From the NCBI GenBank assembly GCA_013619035.1, contig JABXKX010000558.1, positions 1 to 5,664 on the forward strand: a stretch of 5,664 nt of DNA. The letters run 5' to 3'. This document shows, piece after piece, positions 1 through 5,664 of this stretch. The DNA comes from Peptostreptococcaceae bacterium (GTDB lineage: Bacteria; Bacillota_A; Clostridia; Peptostreptococcales; Acidaminobacteraceae). The notes beneath the pieces were generated by a model, which saw nothing but the letters and a program-made list of their open reading frames with translations, was not told where the DNA came from and ran no database searches. How positions within the stretch are numbered: the first letter of the stretch is position 1; the number at the start of each line of letters is the position of its first letter. A program made the translations under genes and the position numbers.

Positions 1-1500
1 AATAATTCTAGTTATAAAATAATTATTGCGGATGATGACGAACAGATTCATCAAGTTACAAAAATGATATTAACAGATTTTGAATTCGAAGGAAAATCAT
101 TAAAGTTCATTGATACGTATACAGGCGCCGAGACGATAGAAGCGATTAAAAAACATCCGGATACAGCAATATTATTTCTTGATGTCGTCATGGAATCTAC
201 TAATTCTGGCTTAGAAGTGGTAAAAGTACTTAGAAACGAACTGAAGAATTATTCCACTCGAATTGTTCTTAGAACGGGTCAACCTGGGGAAGCACCAGAA
301 GAACAGGTTATTAGAGATTATGATATCAATGATTATCGATTAAAAACTGAGTTGACTATGAAACGTTTGTTAACAACTCTTTATTCAACACTTCGAAATT
401 ATCGTGATTTGATTCGACTTGAAAAACATAAGAAGGGATTAGAGAAAATCATTGAGACAAGTGCGAAATTATTTGAACATGATTCACTTCATGCTTTTTT
501 GGTGAGTATTTTAGATGAACTCGGTAATTTTTATGAAGAATCAGATGAGATGATATTTATTAGAAAAGATGAAGAAAAATTATCTAATGGTTTTGTCACC
601 ATCGAAAGTAGCAATAGAAATAGAATTGTTGCTGCAACTGGAAAATACGAAAGATTTATCGGTAATGAATTGGAACAGGTATCTGATTTAGAACATCTAA
701 ATATACTTATCAATGATGGCGAAGAAAATGATTTAAAAATTAGAAAACTTGAAAATGGTTTTATCATCTCTACTAAAGGTAAAAGTATGCTCAATAACTA
801 TATTTATGTTGAAAGTAATAACAGCAGTGGTAGCTTTGACTATGATTTGATTAACTTATTCTTATCTAATTTTTCGATTGCGCTTGATAATCATATCTTA
901 AATAATATGTTGAAAAATACTCAAAAGGAAATTATCTTTGCATTAGGAGAAACGATAGAAAGTCATTTCCAAGAAACTGGTAGCCACGTCAAAAGAATCT
1001 CAGAAATGATGTACCAATTTTCATTGTGTGCATACAAGTCAAACGCTGAAAGTCAAATGTTAAAATTAGCGAGTACAATGCATGACTTAGGGAAAATTGC
1101 CATACCGGATGAAATTCTTAAAAAGCCCGGTTTGTTAGATGAAGATGAATATGAAATTATGAAAACTCATACAGAACACAGTTTTAAAATATTGGGACAA
1201 TCTGAACTCCCAATTCTAAAAATAGCAGCAGAAATCGCATTATATCACCATGAGAAGTTTGATGGCAGTGGTTATCCTAATGGTATCTCAAAGCGAAATA
1301 TACCTTTGAGTGCTAGAATGATGGCTATTATTGATGTGTATGATGCAATGACTCATAAACGCATATATAAAGAGGCCATTTCTGAAGCAGAAACTTTAGA
1401 ATATCTTATTTCTCAGAAGGAAAAACACTTTGATCCGGAATTGGTCGATCTATTTATTAATAATTTAAAAACCATTACCAAAGATGTTGGTGATATGTAG
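1..1500 (+). CDS. Response regulator with DUF3369-like region and HD-GYP domain (predicted c-di-GMP phosphodiesterase), 5'-partial
   Basis: The reading frame is open from base 1, and codons 1-21 already encode receiver strand beta-1 and the acidic pocket. The first in-window ATG (base 64) is therefore internal and the true start is upstream. By window codon number, the receiver shows Asp11/Asp12, a phospho-acceptor Asp61 (LDVVME), Thr92 and Lys115, the full phosphorylation set. Codons about 140-300 form a linker matching the DUF3369 type in position and context. The C-terminal HD-GYP domain keeps its metal and signature residues: His329, His361-Asp362 (MHDLGK), His390, His416-His417-Glu418 and the GYP motif (DGSGYP, 421-426). 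HD-GYP domains hydrolyse cyclic di-GMP, so phosphorylation by an unseen histidine kinase probably controls c-di-GMP breakdown in the cytoplasm. No DNA-binding domain is visible. The receiver has a longer stretch than CheY between the acidic pocket and Asp61. The domain calls are secure; enzymatic activity is inferred. Confidence 0.93.
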   Translation, partial: NNSSYKIIIADDDEQIHQVTKMILTDFEFEGKSLKFIDTYTGAETIEAIKKHPDTAILFLDVVMESTNSGLEVVKVLRNELKNYSTRIVLRTGQPGEAPEEQVIRDYDINDYRLKTELTMKRLLTTLYSTLRNYRDLIRLEKHKKGLEKIIETSAKLFEHDSLHAFLVSILDELGNFYEESDEMIFIRKDEEKLSNGFVTIESSNRNRIVAATGKYERFIGNELEQVSDLEHLNILINDGEENDLKIRKLENGFIISTKGKSMLNNYIYVESNNSSGSFDYDLINLFLSNFSIALDNHILNNMLKNTQKEIIFALGETIESHFQETGSHVKRISEMMYQFSLCAYKSNAESQMLKLASTMHDLGKIAIPDEILKKPGLLDEDEYEIMKTHTEHSFKILGQSELPILKIAAEIALYHHEKFDGSGYPNGISKRNIPLSARMMAIIDVYDAMTHKRIYKEAISEAETLEYLISQKEKHFDPELVDLFINNLKTITKDVGDM

Positions 1501-1525
1501 AAGAATTGTATTTTACAATTCTTCT
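1499..1525 (+). terminator. Hairpin at the stop codon of the HD-GYP gene, probable terminator
   Basis: Bases 1501-1510 (AAGAATTGTA) pair perfectly with 1514-1523 around a three-base TTT loop. Two more pairs extend the stem into the TAG stop codon. The following tract (CTTTGCTT) is only moderately T-rich, so termination may be incomplete. It separates this gene from the AOR operon, which has its own promoter downstream. Confidence 0.6.
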
Positions 1526-1604
1526 TTGCTTATCCATATATATCTACTATAATATTGTCAAGCATAAAACTATATATTAAGGTGCAAGTACCTGTGAAAA
1601 TCCC

Positions 1605-1635
1605 TTGACTCTATTGTTACAATATAGTTTATACT
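1605..1635 (+). promoter_or_regulatory. Promoter of the ferredoxin-AOR operon, long 19-bp spacer
   Basis: The -35 box is TTGACT (1605-1610) and the -10 box is TATACT (1630-1635). Each matches the sigma-A consensus at five of six bases, but the spacer is 19 bp instead of 17. Promoters with 19-20 bp spacers are typical of MerR-family activators, which untwist the DNA to realign the boxes. A weaker reading uses TTTATA (1628-1633) at 17 bp spacing. Transcription would begin near 1642, just before the structured leader. No regulator gene is present in the window. Confidence 0.65.
1612..1624. promoter_or_regulatory. Perfect 6-1-6 dyad inside the promoter spacer, candidate operator
   Basis: TATTGT, a single T, then ACAATA form a perfect inverted repeat lying entirely between the -35 and -10 boxes and centred within 2 bp of the spacer midpoint. 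This position fits a MerR-type activator site or a repressor blocking polymerase. I cannot assign it to a named regulator. It does not match the remembered Rex or FNR consensus patterns well, and chance is possible in AT-rich DNA. Confidence 0.45.
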
Positions 1636-1642
1636 AAACTTA

Positions 1643-1778
1643 GAATAAGGGAGTAACTTCGAGTTCTATTGGCCGATAACGGGGAGTAGAACCGTTAGGG
1701 GTATACTAGTAATGGTATGGCCTGCCGTGTGCAAAGGAGTTCAATTAACCATAATGATGGTTTGTTGAGCTTTTTTTT
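1643..1778 (+). ncRNA. Structured 5' leader of the AOR operon, candidate riboswitch or attenuator, class not recognised
   Basis: This transcribed stretch precedes an intrinsic terminator and is locally more G-rich than its surroundings. Hairpin 1 (1663-1692) pairs GTTCTA with TAGAAC, then has a symmetric 4x4 internal loop (TTGG/GGAG) and an inner CCG-ATAA-CGG stem. Hairpin 2 (about 1697-1723) pairs ATAC with GTAT and AGG with CCT. An alternative fold pairs AACGG (1679-1683) with CCGTT (1692-1696) and GGCC (1671-1674) with GGCC (1719-1722), giving a three-way junction. TATGG (1716-1720), in the 3' arm of hairpin 2, can also pair with CCATA (1749-1753) in the 5' arm of the terminator, so an antiterminator is conceivable. 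The arrangement suggests ligand- or protein-controlled transcription attenuation. A cofactor such as Mo/W-pterin would be a logical ligand, but that is only inference from the downstream gene. Confidence 0.5.
1739..1778 (+). terminator. Intrinsic terminator in the AOR operon leader, upstream of the first gene
   Basis: Bases 1739-1752 pair with 1757-1770 around an AATG loop: about 14 positions with one T-T mismatch and two G-T pairs. An uninterrupted run of eight T's (1771-1778) follows directly. This is the best terminator in the window, yet it lies after the operon promoter and about 98 bases before the first start codon. That placement makes it a regulated attenuator rather than the end of a gene. 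Confidence 0.8.
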
Positions 1779-1876
1779 ATACCAATAACTAGGTGATATT
1801 TTGAATGTTGTATTCTAAGTGATTCAGTATCGCATTAGTTATACTCAGTTCGTCAGTGTAAGAAGAGGAGGTAGGA
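1779..1876 (+). other. Untranslated stretch between attenuator and ferredoxin gene, with ribosome binding site
   Basis: It contains no convincing gene. An inverted repeat pairs ATAACTA (1785-1791) with TAGTTAT (1836-1842), which could fold the readthrough transcript. AGGAGG (1866-1871) sits 5 bases before the ATG at 1877 and fixes that start. No strong second promoter was seen, so the operon probably depends on readthrough of the terminator. Confidence 0.5.
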
Positions 1877-2278
1877 ATGAAACCAGGTAGAATCAAAGTA
1901 CAAGTAAATGCAAAAGTATGCCAAGGGTGTCACGCATGTGAAAGTGTTTGTAGTCTTGGACATATTGGAAAAATTGATCCTAATCATACCGGAATTAGGA
2001 TTACTGAAACCGCAACTTTAGGCGTATTTAAACAAACAATTTGTCAGCAATGTATTGATATGCCTTGTGCAAAAGTTTGCCCGGAGAATCTGATTACTCG
2101 AGATTCATACTCTGGTGCGGTCGTTATCGGTGATGGTTGTATAGGGTGTGGAGCATGTTTGGATGCATGTCCTATTGATGCAATTCAAATGGCAAATAAT
2201 GTAGTGGTTAAATGTGATCTTTGTGGCGGAGTACCGAAATGTGTTGAAATATGCCCAAGACAAGCATTAAGTTGGTAA
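1877..2278 (+). CDS. Ferredoxin-like electron-transfer subunit of the AOR, four [4Fe-4S] clusters
   Basis: This 133-residue protein has 16 cysteines in four groups: C15/18/21/25, C56/59/64/68, C88/91/94/98 and C113/116/122/126. That is the pattern of DmsB/HycB-type subunits, which carry four [4Fe-4S] clusters as an electron wire. It has no signal peptide or membrane segment, so it should be cytoplasmic. Small proteins of this type partner tungsten AORs (for example AorB of Aromatoleum aromaticum) and are encoded beside AOR-family genes such as E. coli ydhV. Here it lies directly upstream of the AOR catalytic gene, so it very likely shuttles electrons between the tungstopterin subunit and an external carrier. 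A strong AGGAGG 5 bases upstream supports the start. It is compact for the family, with little beyond the cluster-binding loops. The external partner (ferredoxin, NAD(P) or other) cannot be told, since no flavin subunit is encoded here. Confidence 0.9.
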   Translation: MKPGRIKVQVNAKVCQGCHACESVCSLGHIGKIDPNHTGIRITETATLGVFKQTICQQCIDMPCAKVCPENLITRDSYSGAVVIGDGCIGCGACLDACPIDAIQMANNVVVKCDLCGGVPKCVEICPRQALSW

Positions 2279-2284
2279 GGAGGG
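2277..2284 (+). promoter_or_regulatory. Ribosome binding site that decides the AOR start
   Basis: AAGGAGGG begins inside the ferredoxin stop codon. From AGGAGG (2278-2283) there are 6 bases to the ATG at 2290 and 3 to the ATG at 2287, so 2290 is preferred. The upstream in-frame ATG at 2251 lies within the ferredoxin gene without a good site of its own, and it would add residues that do not fit the AOR N-terminus. The tight spacing suggests translational coupling. Confidence 0.75.
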
Positions 2285-2289
2285 ATATG

Positions 2290-4152
2290 ATGAAAGGTTA
2301 TAGAGATTGTGAATTAAGAATAAACTTAGAAAATAGTATCATTGAAAAACGACCATTGGTACAAGAATATATTAAAAGATATTTAGGTGGAGAAGGTTAC
2401 GGAATTGCCTTAATGTGGGATGAGATGCCTCATAATATCGAACCTTTTGATAGTCGTAACTTATTAAGTTTTAATACCGGGCCATTAACAGGTACACCTG
2501 CACCGAGCGCTTCAAGAACTAGCGTCGTGTTTCTTTCTCCATTAACGGGAACTATTGGTGCCTCCAATATGGGAAGTCATTGGGGGGCTGAACTGAAATT
2601 TGCCGGTTATGATTCAATTGTATTTTCTGGTGTATCAAAAGAACCAGTGTATTTATTAATTGAAAATGAAGAGGTCAGTTTACACTCAGCTAAGGAACTA
2701 TGGGGGCTAAATACCCGAGAAACCACAGAAAAACTTAAAGAAACCCATGGAAATAATCATAAAGTTGTGTGTATTGGTCAATCAGGAGAAAAGATGAACC
2801 GCATAGCAGCAATATTCAGTGATGATTGTTTTGCTGGTCGTGGTGGTGCTGGCGCCGTAATGGGGCAAAAACAATTAAAAGCTATTGTTGTGAAAGGTAG
2901 CGGAAGTGTTGTAGTTTCAGATCCAAAGGGTTTTTTAGCAATGAATAAAATAGCAATAAATGAAGTAAGATCTGAAGAGTATACATGGGGTCCTGTACAT
3001 GGTTATGGAACACCGGCATGGTTAGATGGCGCTAATGAATGTGGCATATTAGCAGTAGATAATTTTCGGGATAACCAAACGGATAAGTTGGAGCCCATAT
3101 TACCAAATAGACTATGGAATGACCGCGAAAAATTTGATGTAAAACGAAGGACTTGCTATGCTTGTCAACTGGGTTGCCATAAGTATATTGTTATGGGGGA
3201 TGTAGAAGTTGGTGAATTGGAATATGAAACAATTGCTGCTCTTGGACCACGTTGTGGTGTTTATGATTATGAACATATAGGCATGGCCAATTATTATTTA
3301 TCAATTTATGGTGTGGATACCATTTCAGGTGGGGCAACAGTATCTGCAGCTATGGAGTGGTATGAAGAGGGTATATTATCTAAAGAAGATTTAGATGGTC
3401 TTGAATTGAATTTTGGTAACGGTGAAGCAATGGTCGAATTTGTACGTAAAATGTGCTTAAGAGAAGGCTGTGGCGAGCTCTTTGCAGACGGTTCCGAGTA
3501 TGCTAGTGAAAAGATTGGTAAAAAATCAAAGGATTATTTGATGACAGTAAAAGGAATGGAAGTTCCCGCTACAGATCCTAGAGGTGGTGTTTCAATGGCA
3601 ATCTCTTATGGAACCAGTGAACGTGGTGCTTGTCATATGCGTCCATTTTCTGCAACCATTGATAGTTTTGGCTATTTATTCCCTGACTTGGGTATTACAG
3701 AACCCAAAGATCCCTTAAGTGAAAGTGAACCTAAAGATTGGCTTAAGGTATTAAAGGAATATTTTGTAGTGACAAACTTAATCGGTCTTTGTGATTTTAA
3801 TGTAATCAATATGGAGATGCATGCATCTACTATGGCAGAATTATATGTTAAAACAACCGGCATAGCTTGTGATAAATTAGAACTCCTAAGAAAAGGAGAA
3901 CGGACAATTGCATTGGAACGTGCACTTAACTACGAGCGTGGTTTTAGGCGAAAAGATGATCGGTTACCAAAACGTTTTATGACTGAACCAGCGCCAAGCG
4001 GCCCAACAAAAGGTAAAAAGGTCGATATGGATATGGCATTAGACCGTTTTTATGAAGTCTGTAAGTTTGATATGGAAAAAGCCATTCCAACGATAGAACA
4101 TTATGAGGAATTAGGAATGAAAGATATCGGAGATGTTGTTTATTCCAAATAA
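2290..4152 (+). CDS. aor: Aldehyde:ferredoxin oxidoreductase family catalytic subunit (tungsten/molybdenum bis-pterin enzyme)
   Basis: The protein is 620 residues from the chosen start, close to Pyrococcus furiosus AOR (about 605). The N-terminal domain has the family blocks YLGGEGYG, GPLTGTPAPSASRT, LSPLTGTIGASN and AGYD, which bind the bis-pterin cofactor. Cluster ligands are Cys289, Cys292, Cys296 (CYACQLGC) and Cys501 (LCDF), matching P. furiosus positions 288, 291, 295 and 494. Glu311/Glu313 (ELEYE) and His449 (RGACH) fall where the archaeal enzyme has its active-site Glu313 and His448. The enzyme should oxidise aldehydes to acids, or reduce acids with low-potential electrons, in the cytoplasm. 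The overlapping ribosome site and the adjacent 16-cysteine subunit point to a heterodimeric or oligomeric AorAB-like enzyme. Substrate and metal (W or Mo) cannot be read from the sequence. A benzoyl-CoA reductase-type BamB is less likely, because none of the other Bam genes is visible. The gene looks intact. Confidence 0.93.
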   Translation: MKGYRDCELRINLENSIIEKRPLVQEYIKRYLGGEGYGIALMWDEMPHNIEPFDSRNLLSFNTGPLTGTPAPSASRTSVVFLSPLTGTIGASNMGSHWGAELKFAGYDSIVFSGVSKEPVYLLIENEEVSLHSAKELWGLNTRETTEKLKETHGNNHKVVCIGQSGEKMNRIAAIFSDDCFAGRGGAGAVMGQKQLKAIVVKGSGSVVVSDPKGFLAMNKIAINEVRSEEYTWGPVHGYGTPAWLDGANECGILAVDNFRDNQTDKLEPILPNRLWNDREKFDVKRRTCYACQLGCHKYIVMGDVEVGELEYETIAALGPRCGVYDYEHIGMANYYLSIYGVDTISGGATVSAAMEWYEEGILSKEDLDGLELNFGNGEAMVEFVRKMCLREGCGELFADGSEYASEKIGKKSKDYLMTVKGMEVPATDPRGGVSMAISYGTSERGACHMRPFSATIDSFGYLFPDLGITEPKDPLSESEPKDWLKVLKEYFVVTNLIGLCDFNVINMEMHASTMAELYVKTTGIACDKLELLRKGERTIALERALNYERGFRRKDDRLPKRFMTEPAPSGPTKGKKVDMDMALDRFYEVCKFDMEKAIPTIEHYEELGMKDIGDVVYSK

Positions 4153-4195
4153 GTTAAATTATGTAGTTAATCAGCAATTATTGCAAGACAGTATC

Positions 4196-4267
4196 TAATA
4201 AAAGTCAGTGCTGTGTAATTGTGTAATTGATGTTACTGAAAAGCCAACATATTTCTTAATAAAAGTC
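4196..4267. repeat. Short direct repeats in the AOR 3' spacer
   Basis: The 11-mer TAATAAAAGTC occurs at 4196-4206 and again at 4257-4267, 61 bases apart. Between them GTGTAATT is repeated in tandem (4213-4228). The rest of 4153-4298 shows no gene. The function is unknown; slippage or remnant duplication in AT-rich DNA would suffice. Confidence 0.35.
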
Positions 4268-4298
4268 GGGATAACAAGAATATCGGGACAAGTTCAAT

Positions 4299-4335
4299 GA
4301 GAGGGAGGTAATTCTTAGCAATTACCTCCCTACTC
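4299..4335. terminator. Bidirectional terminator-like hairpin between convergent genes
   Basis: AGGGAGGTAATT (4302-4313) pairs perfectly with 4320-4331 around a six-base loop. GAG (4299-4301) can add three pairs with CTC (4333-4335) if A4332 bulges. It lies 149 bases after the AOR stop and just past the stop of the convergent Rh gene at 4339, so it can serve both. The flanking T tracts are weak on both strands. Confidence 0.7.
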
Positions 4336-4338
4336 TAT

Positions 4339-5517
4339 TTAATGTGACGTAATAAATTCATCTTCATCACTATAAGGTATTTCTTTTTGACCTAGAAGTC
4401 TGATTACTATACCTGTAATTTTACCAAATACAAAGGCTAAGACAACTGTGACAAGAATACCTCCTAGTTGGATGCCTGCAGTACCTGAGATAAAGATACC
4501 AAAGATACCACCAAGAACACCAGGCATACCATGTAAGTTATGTACACCACAGGTATCTGTTCCATGGATTAATTTTTCAACTTTTGGTGCGATGATTGTA
4601 TAACCGATAGTGCTCACAGCACCAGCTGCAACACCGATAAGCACAGCGTATCCAGGTGTTGTTGTATTACATACACTTCCGATTGCAACACCACCAGCTA
4701 AAGCAGCATTAGCAATATCTTCAATTTCAATTTTACCTCTAATAAGTCTTGTGAATACATAAGTCGCCAACGTTGCACCACATAATGCAAAGACCGTATT
4801 GATGGCAGTGATAACCACTTCATTTGGAGCGACTAAAGCACTTGTAAATGATGGCCAGAAGATCCATAAAACCATACTACCAATTAGACAGAATTGATTG
4901 CTGATGGAATCATTTTCACATTCAGGTTGATTTTCAAACTTGGTTAATGTATTTGCTACAACACCCAAGCCGAAATAAGCACCAAAGGCATGGATAGCAA
5001 TTGAACCACCGACATCTACAAAGCCTTCAAATATACCACTCTCCAAGATGATCCATTCATTTAATATGTATGCTGGAATGAATAAAAGAGCCAATAAGAT
5101 GTATTGGTCCATTTTCAATTTACCTAGAGGTGCCCCTATAGCAATCAATAAACTTGCTGCAGCAAATTCTGCTAAGATAAATGAGTCAATGTTAACGATT
5201 GAAAACTCTTCTCCAGTGTAAGTTTTAATAAGCATATAAAGAGGTAATGCAATACTTACAACTAGGAATGTAGCCGTTACTGAACTGAATCCGTGTTTTC
5301 TGATAAATACCATCAAGAATCCAAATCCCAATAGCAACATTGCTAAAACATGGATGGATTTCTGATACTTAAGTGAATCATAAATTGTATTTAAGCTTTC
5401 CGAAGATTCAGTTGCTGGTTCATGTCCTTCGTGATGCATAGCAGGTATGAAACCAATCCCGATAATTATTGTAATCAGTAAAACACTGATTAAGAAAACC
5501 TTGTTTTTCTTTGACAT
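4339..5517 (-). CDS. Rh-type (Rhesus-like) ammonium/gas channel of the Amt/Rh family
   Basis: This 392-residue membrane protein transports ammonia/ammonium, and possibly CO2 as proposed for Rh proteins. Several blocks are Rh-like rather than typical Amt: VDVGGSIAIHAFGAYFGLG (167-185), LWIFWPSF (217-224), AGGVAIG and DTCGVHNLHGMPG (321-333). They closely resemble the human RhCG counterparts (IHTFGAYFGL, WPSFNSA, DTCGINNLHGIPG). The pore histidine pair (His176, His329) and Asp168 are kept. There is an N-terminal hydrophobic segment (about 6-25), then a polar, His-containing external loop (MHHEGHEP) and about eleven more membrane segments. The total of 12 matches the Rh layout with its extra first helix. 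The C-tail is short and acidic (SDEDEF). No GlnK/GlnB gene is adjacent within the window, unlike many amtB loci. The start is supported by a G-rich but non-canonical ribosome site (GGGGGT, complement of 5523-5528), 5-6 bases upstream. Confidence 0.92.
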   Translation of the reverse strand: MSKKNKVFLISVLLITIIIGIGFIPAMHHEGHEPATESSESLNTIYDSLKYQKSIHVLAMLLLGFGFLMVFIRKHGFSSVTATFLVVSIALPLYMLIKTYTGEEFSIVNIDSFILAEFAAASLLIAIGAPLGKLKMDQYILLALLFIPAYILNEWIILESGIFEGFVDVGGSIAIHAFGAYFGLGVVANTLTKFENQPECENDSISNQFCLIGSMVLWIFWPSFTSALVAPNEVVITAINTVFALCGATLATYVFTRLIRGKIEIEDIANAALAGGVAIGSVCNTTTPGYAVLIGVAAGAVSTIGYTIIAPKVEKLIHGTDTCGVHNLHGMPGVLGGIFGIFISGTAGIQLGGILVTVVLAFVFGKITGIVIRLLGQKEIPYSDEDEFITSH

Positions 5518-5537
5518 AATATACCCCCGTTAATTTA

Positions 5538-5579
5538 TTTGTTTTGCCACGGAGTATCGTAACATTTTATCAAAACAAA
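5538..5579 (-). promoter_or_regulatory. 5'-terminal hairpin in the Rh gene leader mRNA
   Basis: TTTGTTTTG (5538-5546) and CAAAACAAA (5571-5579) are a perfect 9-bp inverted repeat around 24 bases. Transcription from the promoter at 5592-5620 should begin near 5585, so the mRNA would open almost directly with this stem-loop, which ends about 9 bases before the G-rich ribosome site. It may stabilise the mRNA or tune translation. The stem is A/U-rich, so stability is modest. Confidence 0.4.
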
Positions 5580-5591
5580 GAAAAGGTTTTC

Positions 5592-5620
5592 CTTATAAAA
5601 AAATGTTAATTAATTGTCAA
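5592..5620 (-). promoter_or_regulatory. Sigma-A-type promoter of the Rh channel gene
   Basis: On the minus strand, TTGACA (complement of 5615-5620) is followed by exactly 17 bp and then TATAAG (complement of 5592-5597). This gives a perfect -35 and a five-of-six -10 at ideal spacing. The predicted start near 5585 leaves a leader of roughly 68 bases. Strong expression is expected unless repressed. The rest of 5518-5664 shows no gene. Confidence 0.75.
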
Positions 5621-5664
5621 ACTTTAAAAGTATTATTGGTACCAAACTTTACAAACTAAAAAAC

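Noticed and set aside
531..794. Minus-strand 87-codon open frame inside the HD-GYP gene.
   Set aside because: It is antisense to a clear protein domain, has low-complexity Ser/Leu-rich sequence and no family features.
1525..1553. Possible extra promoter with perfect TATAAT at 1548-1553 and TTTGCT 17 bp upstream.
   Set aside because: The -35 matches only three of six bases and overlaps the preceding terminator hairpin. AT-rich spacers often give chance TATAAT.
1648..1690. yybP-ykoY (Mn2+) riboswitch resemblance (AAGGGAGTAAC and GGGGAGTAG).
   Set aside because: The closing CCUU partner strand and the second conserved loop were not found. The downstream genes are also unlike usual Mn2+ transporters. 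It remains worth an Rfam scan.
1581..1730. Cobalamin riboswitch resemblance (GGTGCAAGTACC, GTGAAAATCCC, later GGCCTGCC).
   Set aside because: The conserved B12 box and the GCCACTG core are missing, and a good promoter lies between the fragments, so the first part is probably not in the main transcript.
2251..2289. Upstream ATG (2251) as the AOR start, giving a 28-base overlap with the ferredoxin gene.
   Set aside because: It has no good ribosome site, and AAGGAGGG is placed correctly for 2290. The extra residues are just the ferredoxin tail read in another frame.
3672..3863. Minus-strand 63-codon open frame inside the AOR gene.
   Set aside because: It is antisense to conserved AOR coding sequence including the Cys501 region, with no sign of independent coding.
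4153..4298. Search for a small gene, CRISPR-like array or mobile-element end in the AOR 3' spacer.
   Set aside because: Only two short imperfectly spaced repeats occur, with no regular unit, terminal inverted repeats or coding frame with a ribosome site.

Overview
The window is AT-rich and has strong AGGAGG-type ribosome binding sites, sigma-A-like promoters and short intergenic hairpins. Together with a tungsten/molybdenum aldehyde oxidoreductase and a ferredoxin with four iron-sulfur clusters, this suggests an anaerobic low-GC Firmicute, probably a Clostridia-type bacterium. That assignment is an inference from style and gene content; there is no rRNA or other phylogenetic marker here.

Layout. 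(1) 1-1500, + strand: the 3' part of a response regulator with receiver, DUF3369-like and HD-GYP domains, a predicted cyclic-di-GMP phosphodiesterase. Its true start lies before base 1. A hairpin at its stop codon closes the gene. (2) 1501-1876: a gene-free control region. It holds a promoter with a 19-bp spacer carrying a perfect 13-bp dyad, then a transcribed leader with two predicted hairpins, an intrinsic terminator with eight T's, and about 100 nt more of untranslated sequence. (3) 1877-4152, + strand: a two-gene operon of a 16-cysteine ferredoxin-like subunit and an aldehyde:ferredoxin oxidoreductase (AOR) catalytic subunit, with only about 11 nt between them. (4) 4153-4338: spacer with short repeats and a 12-bp hairpin between convergent genes. 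(5) 4339-5517, - strand: an Rh-type (Rhesus-like) ammonium/gas channel. Its own near-consensus promoter and a 5'-terminal mRNA hairpin lie at 5538-5620.

How the parts work together. The AOR catalytic subunit and the ferredoxin subunit very likely form one complex that interconverts aldehydes and carboxylic acids and passes electrons through an iron-sulfur chain. Their expression appears to be controlled twice: at initiation (MerR-like promoter geometry) and at elongation (leader plus terminator). The HD-GYP regulator and the Rh channel have their own transcription signals, and nothing in the sequence ties them functionally to the AOR operon.

The most interesting part is the AOR leader. I could not match it to a riboswitch class from memory, so it may be an undescribed or divergent attenuator.
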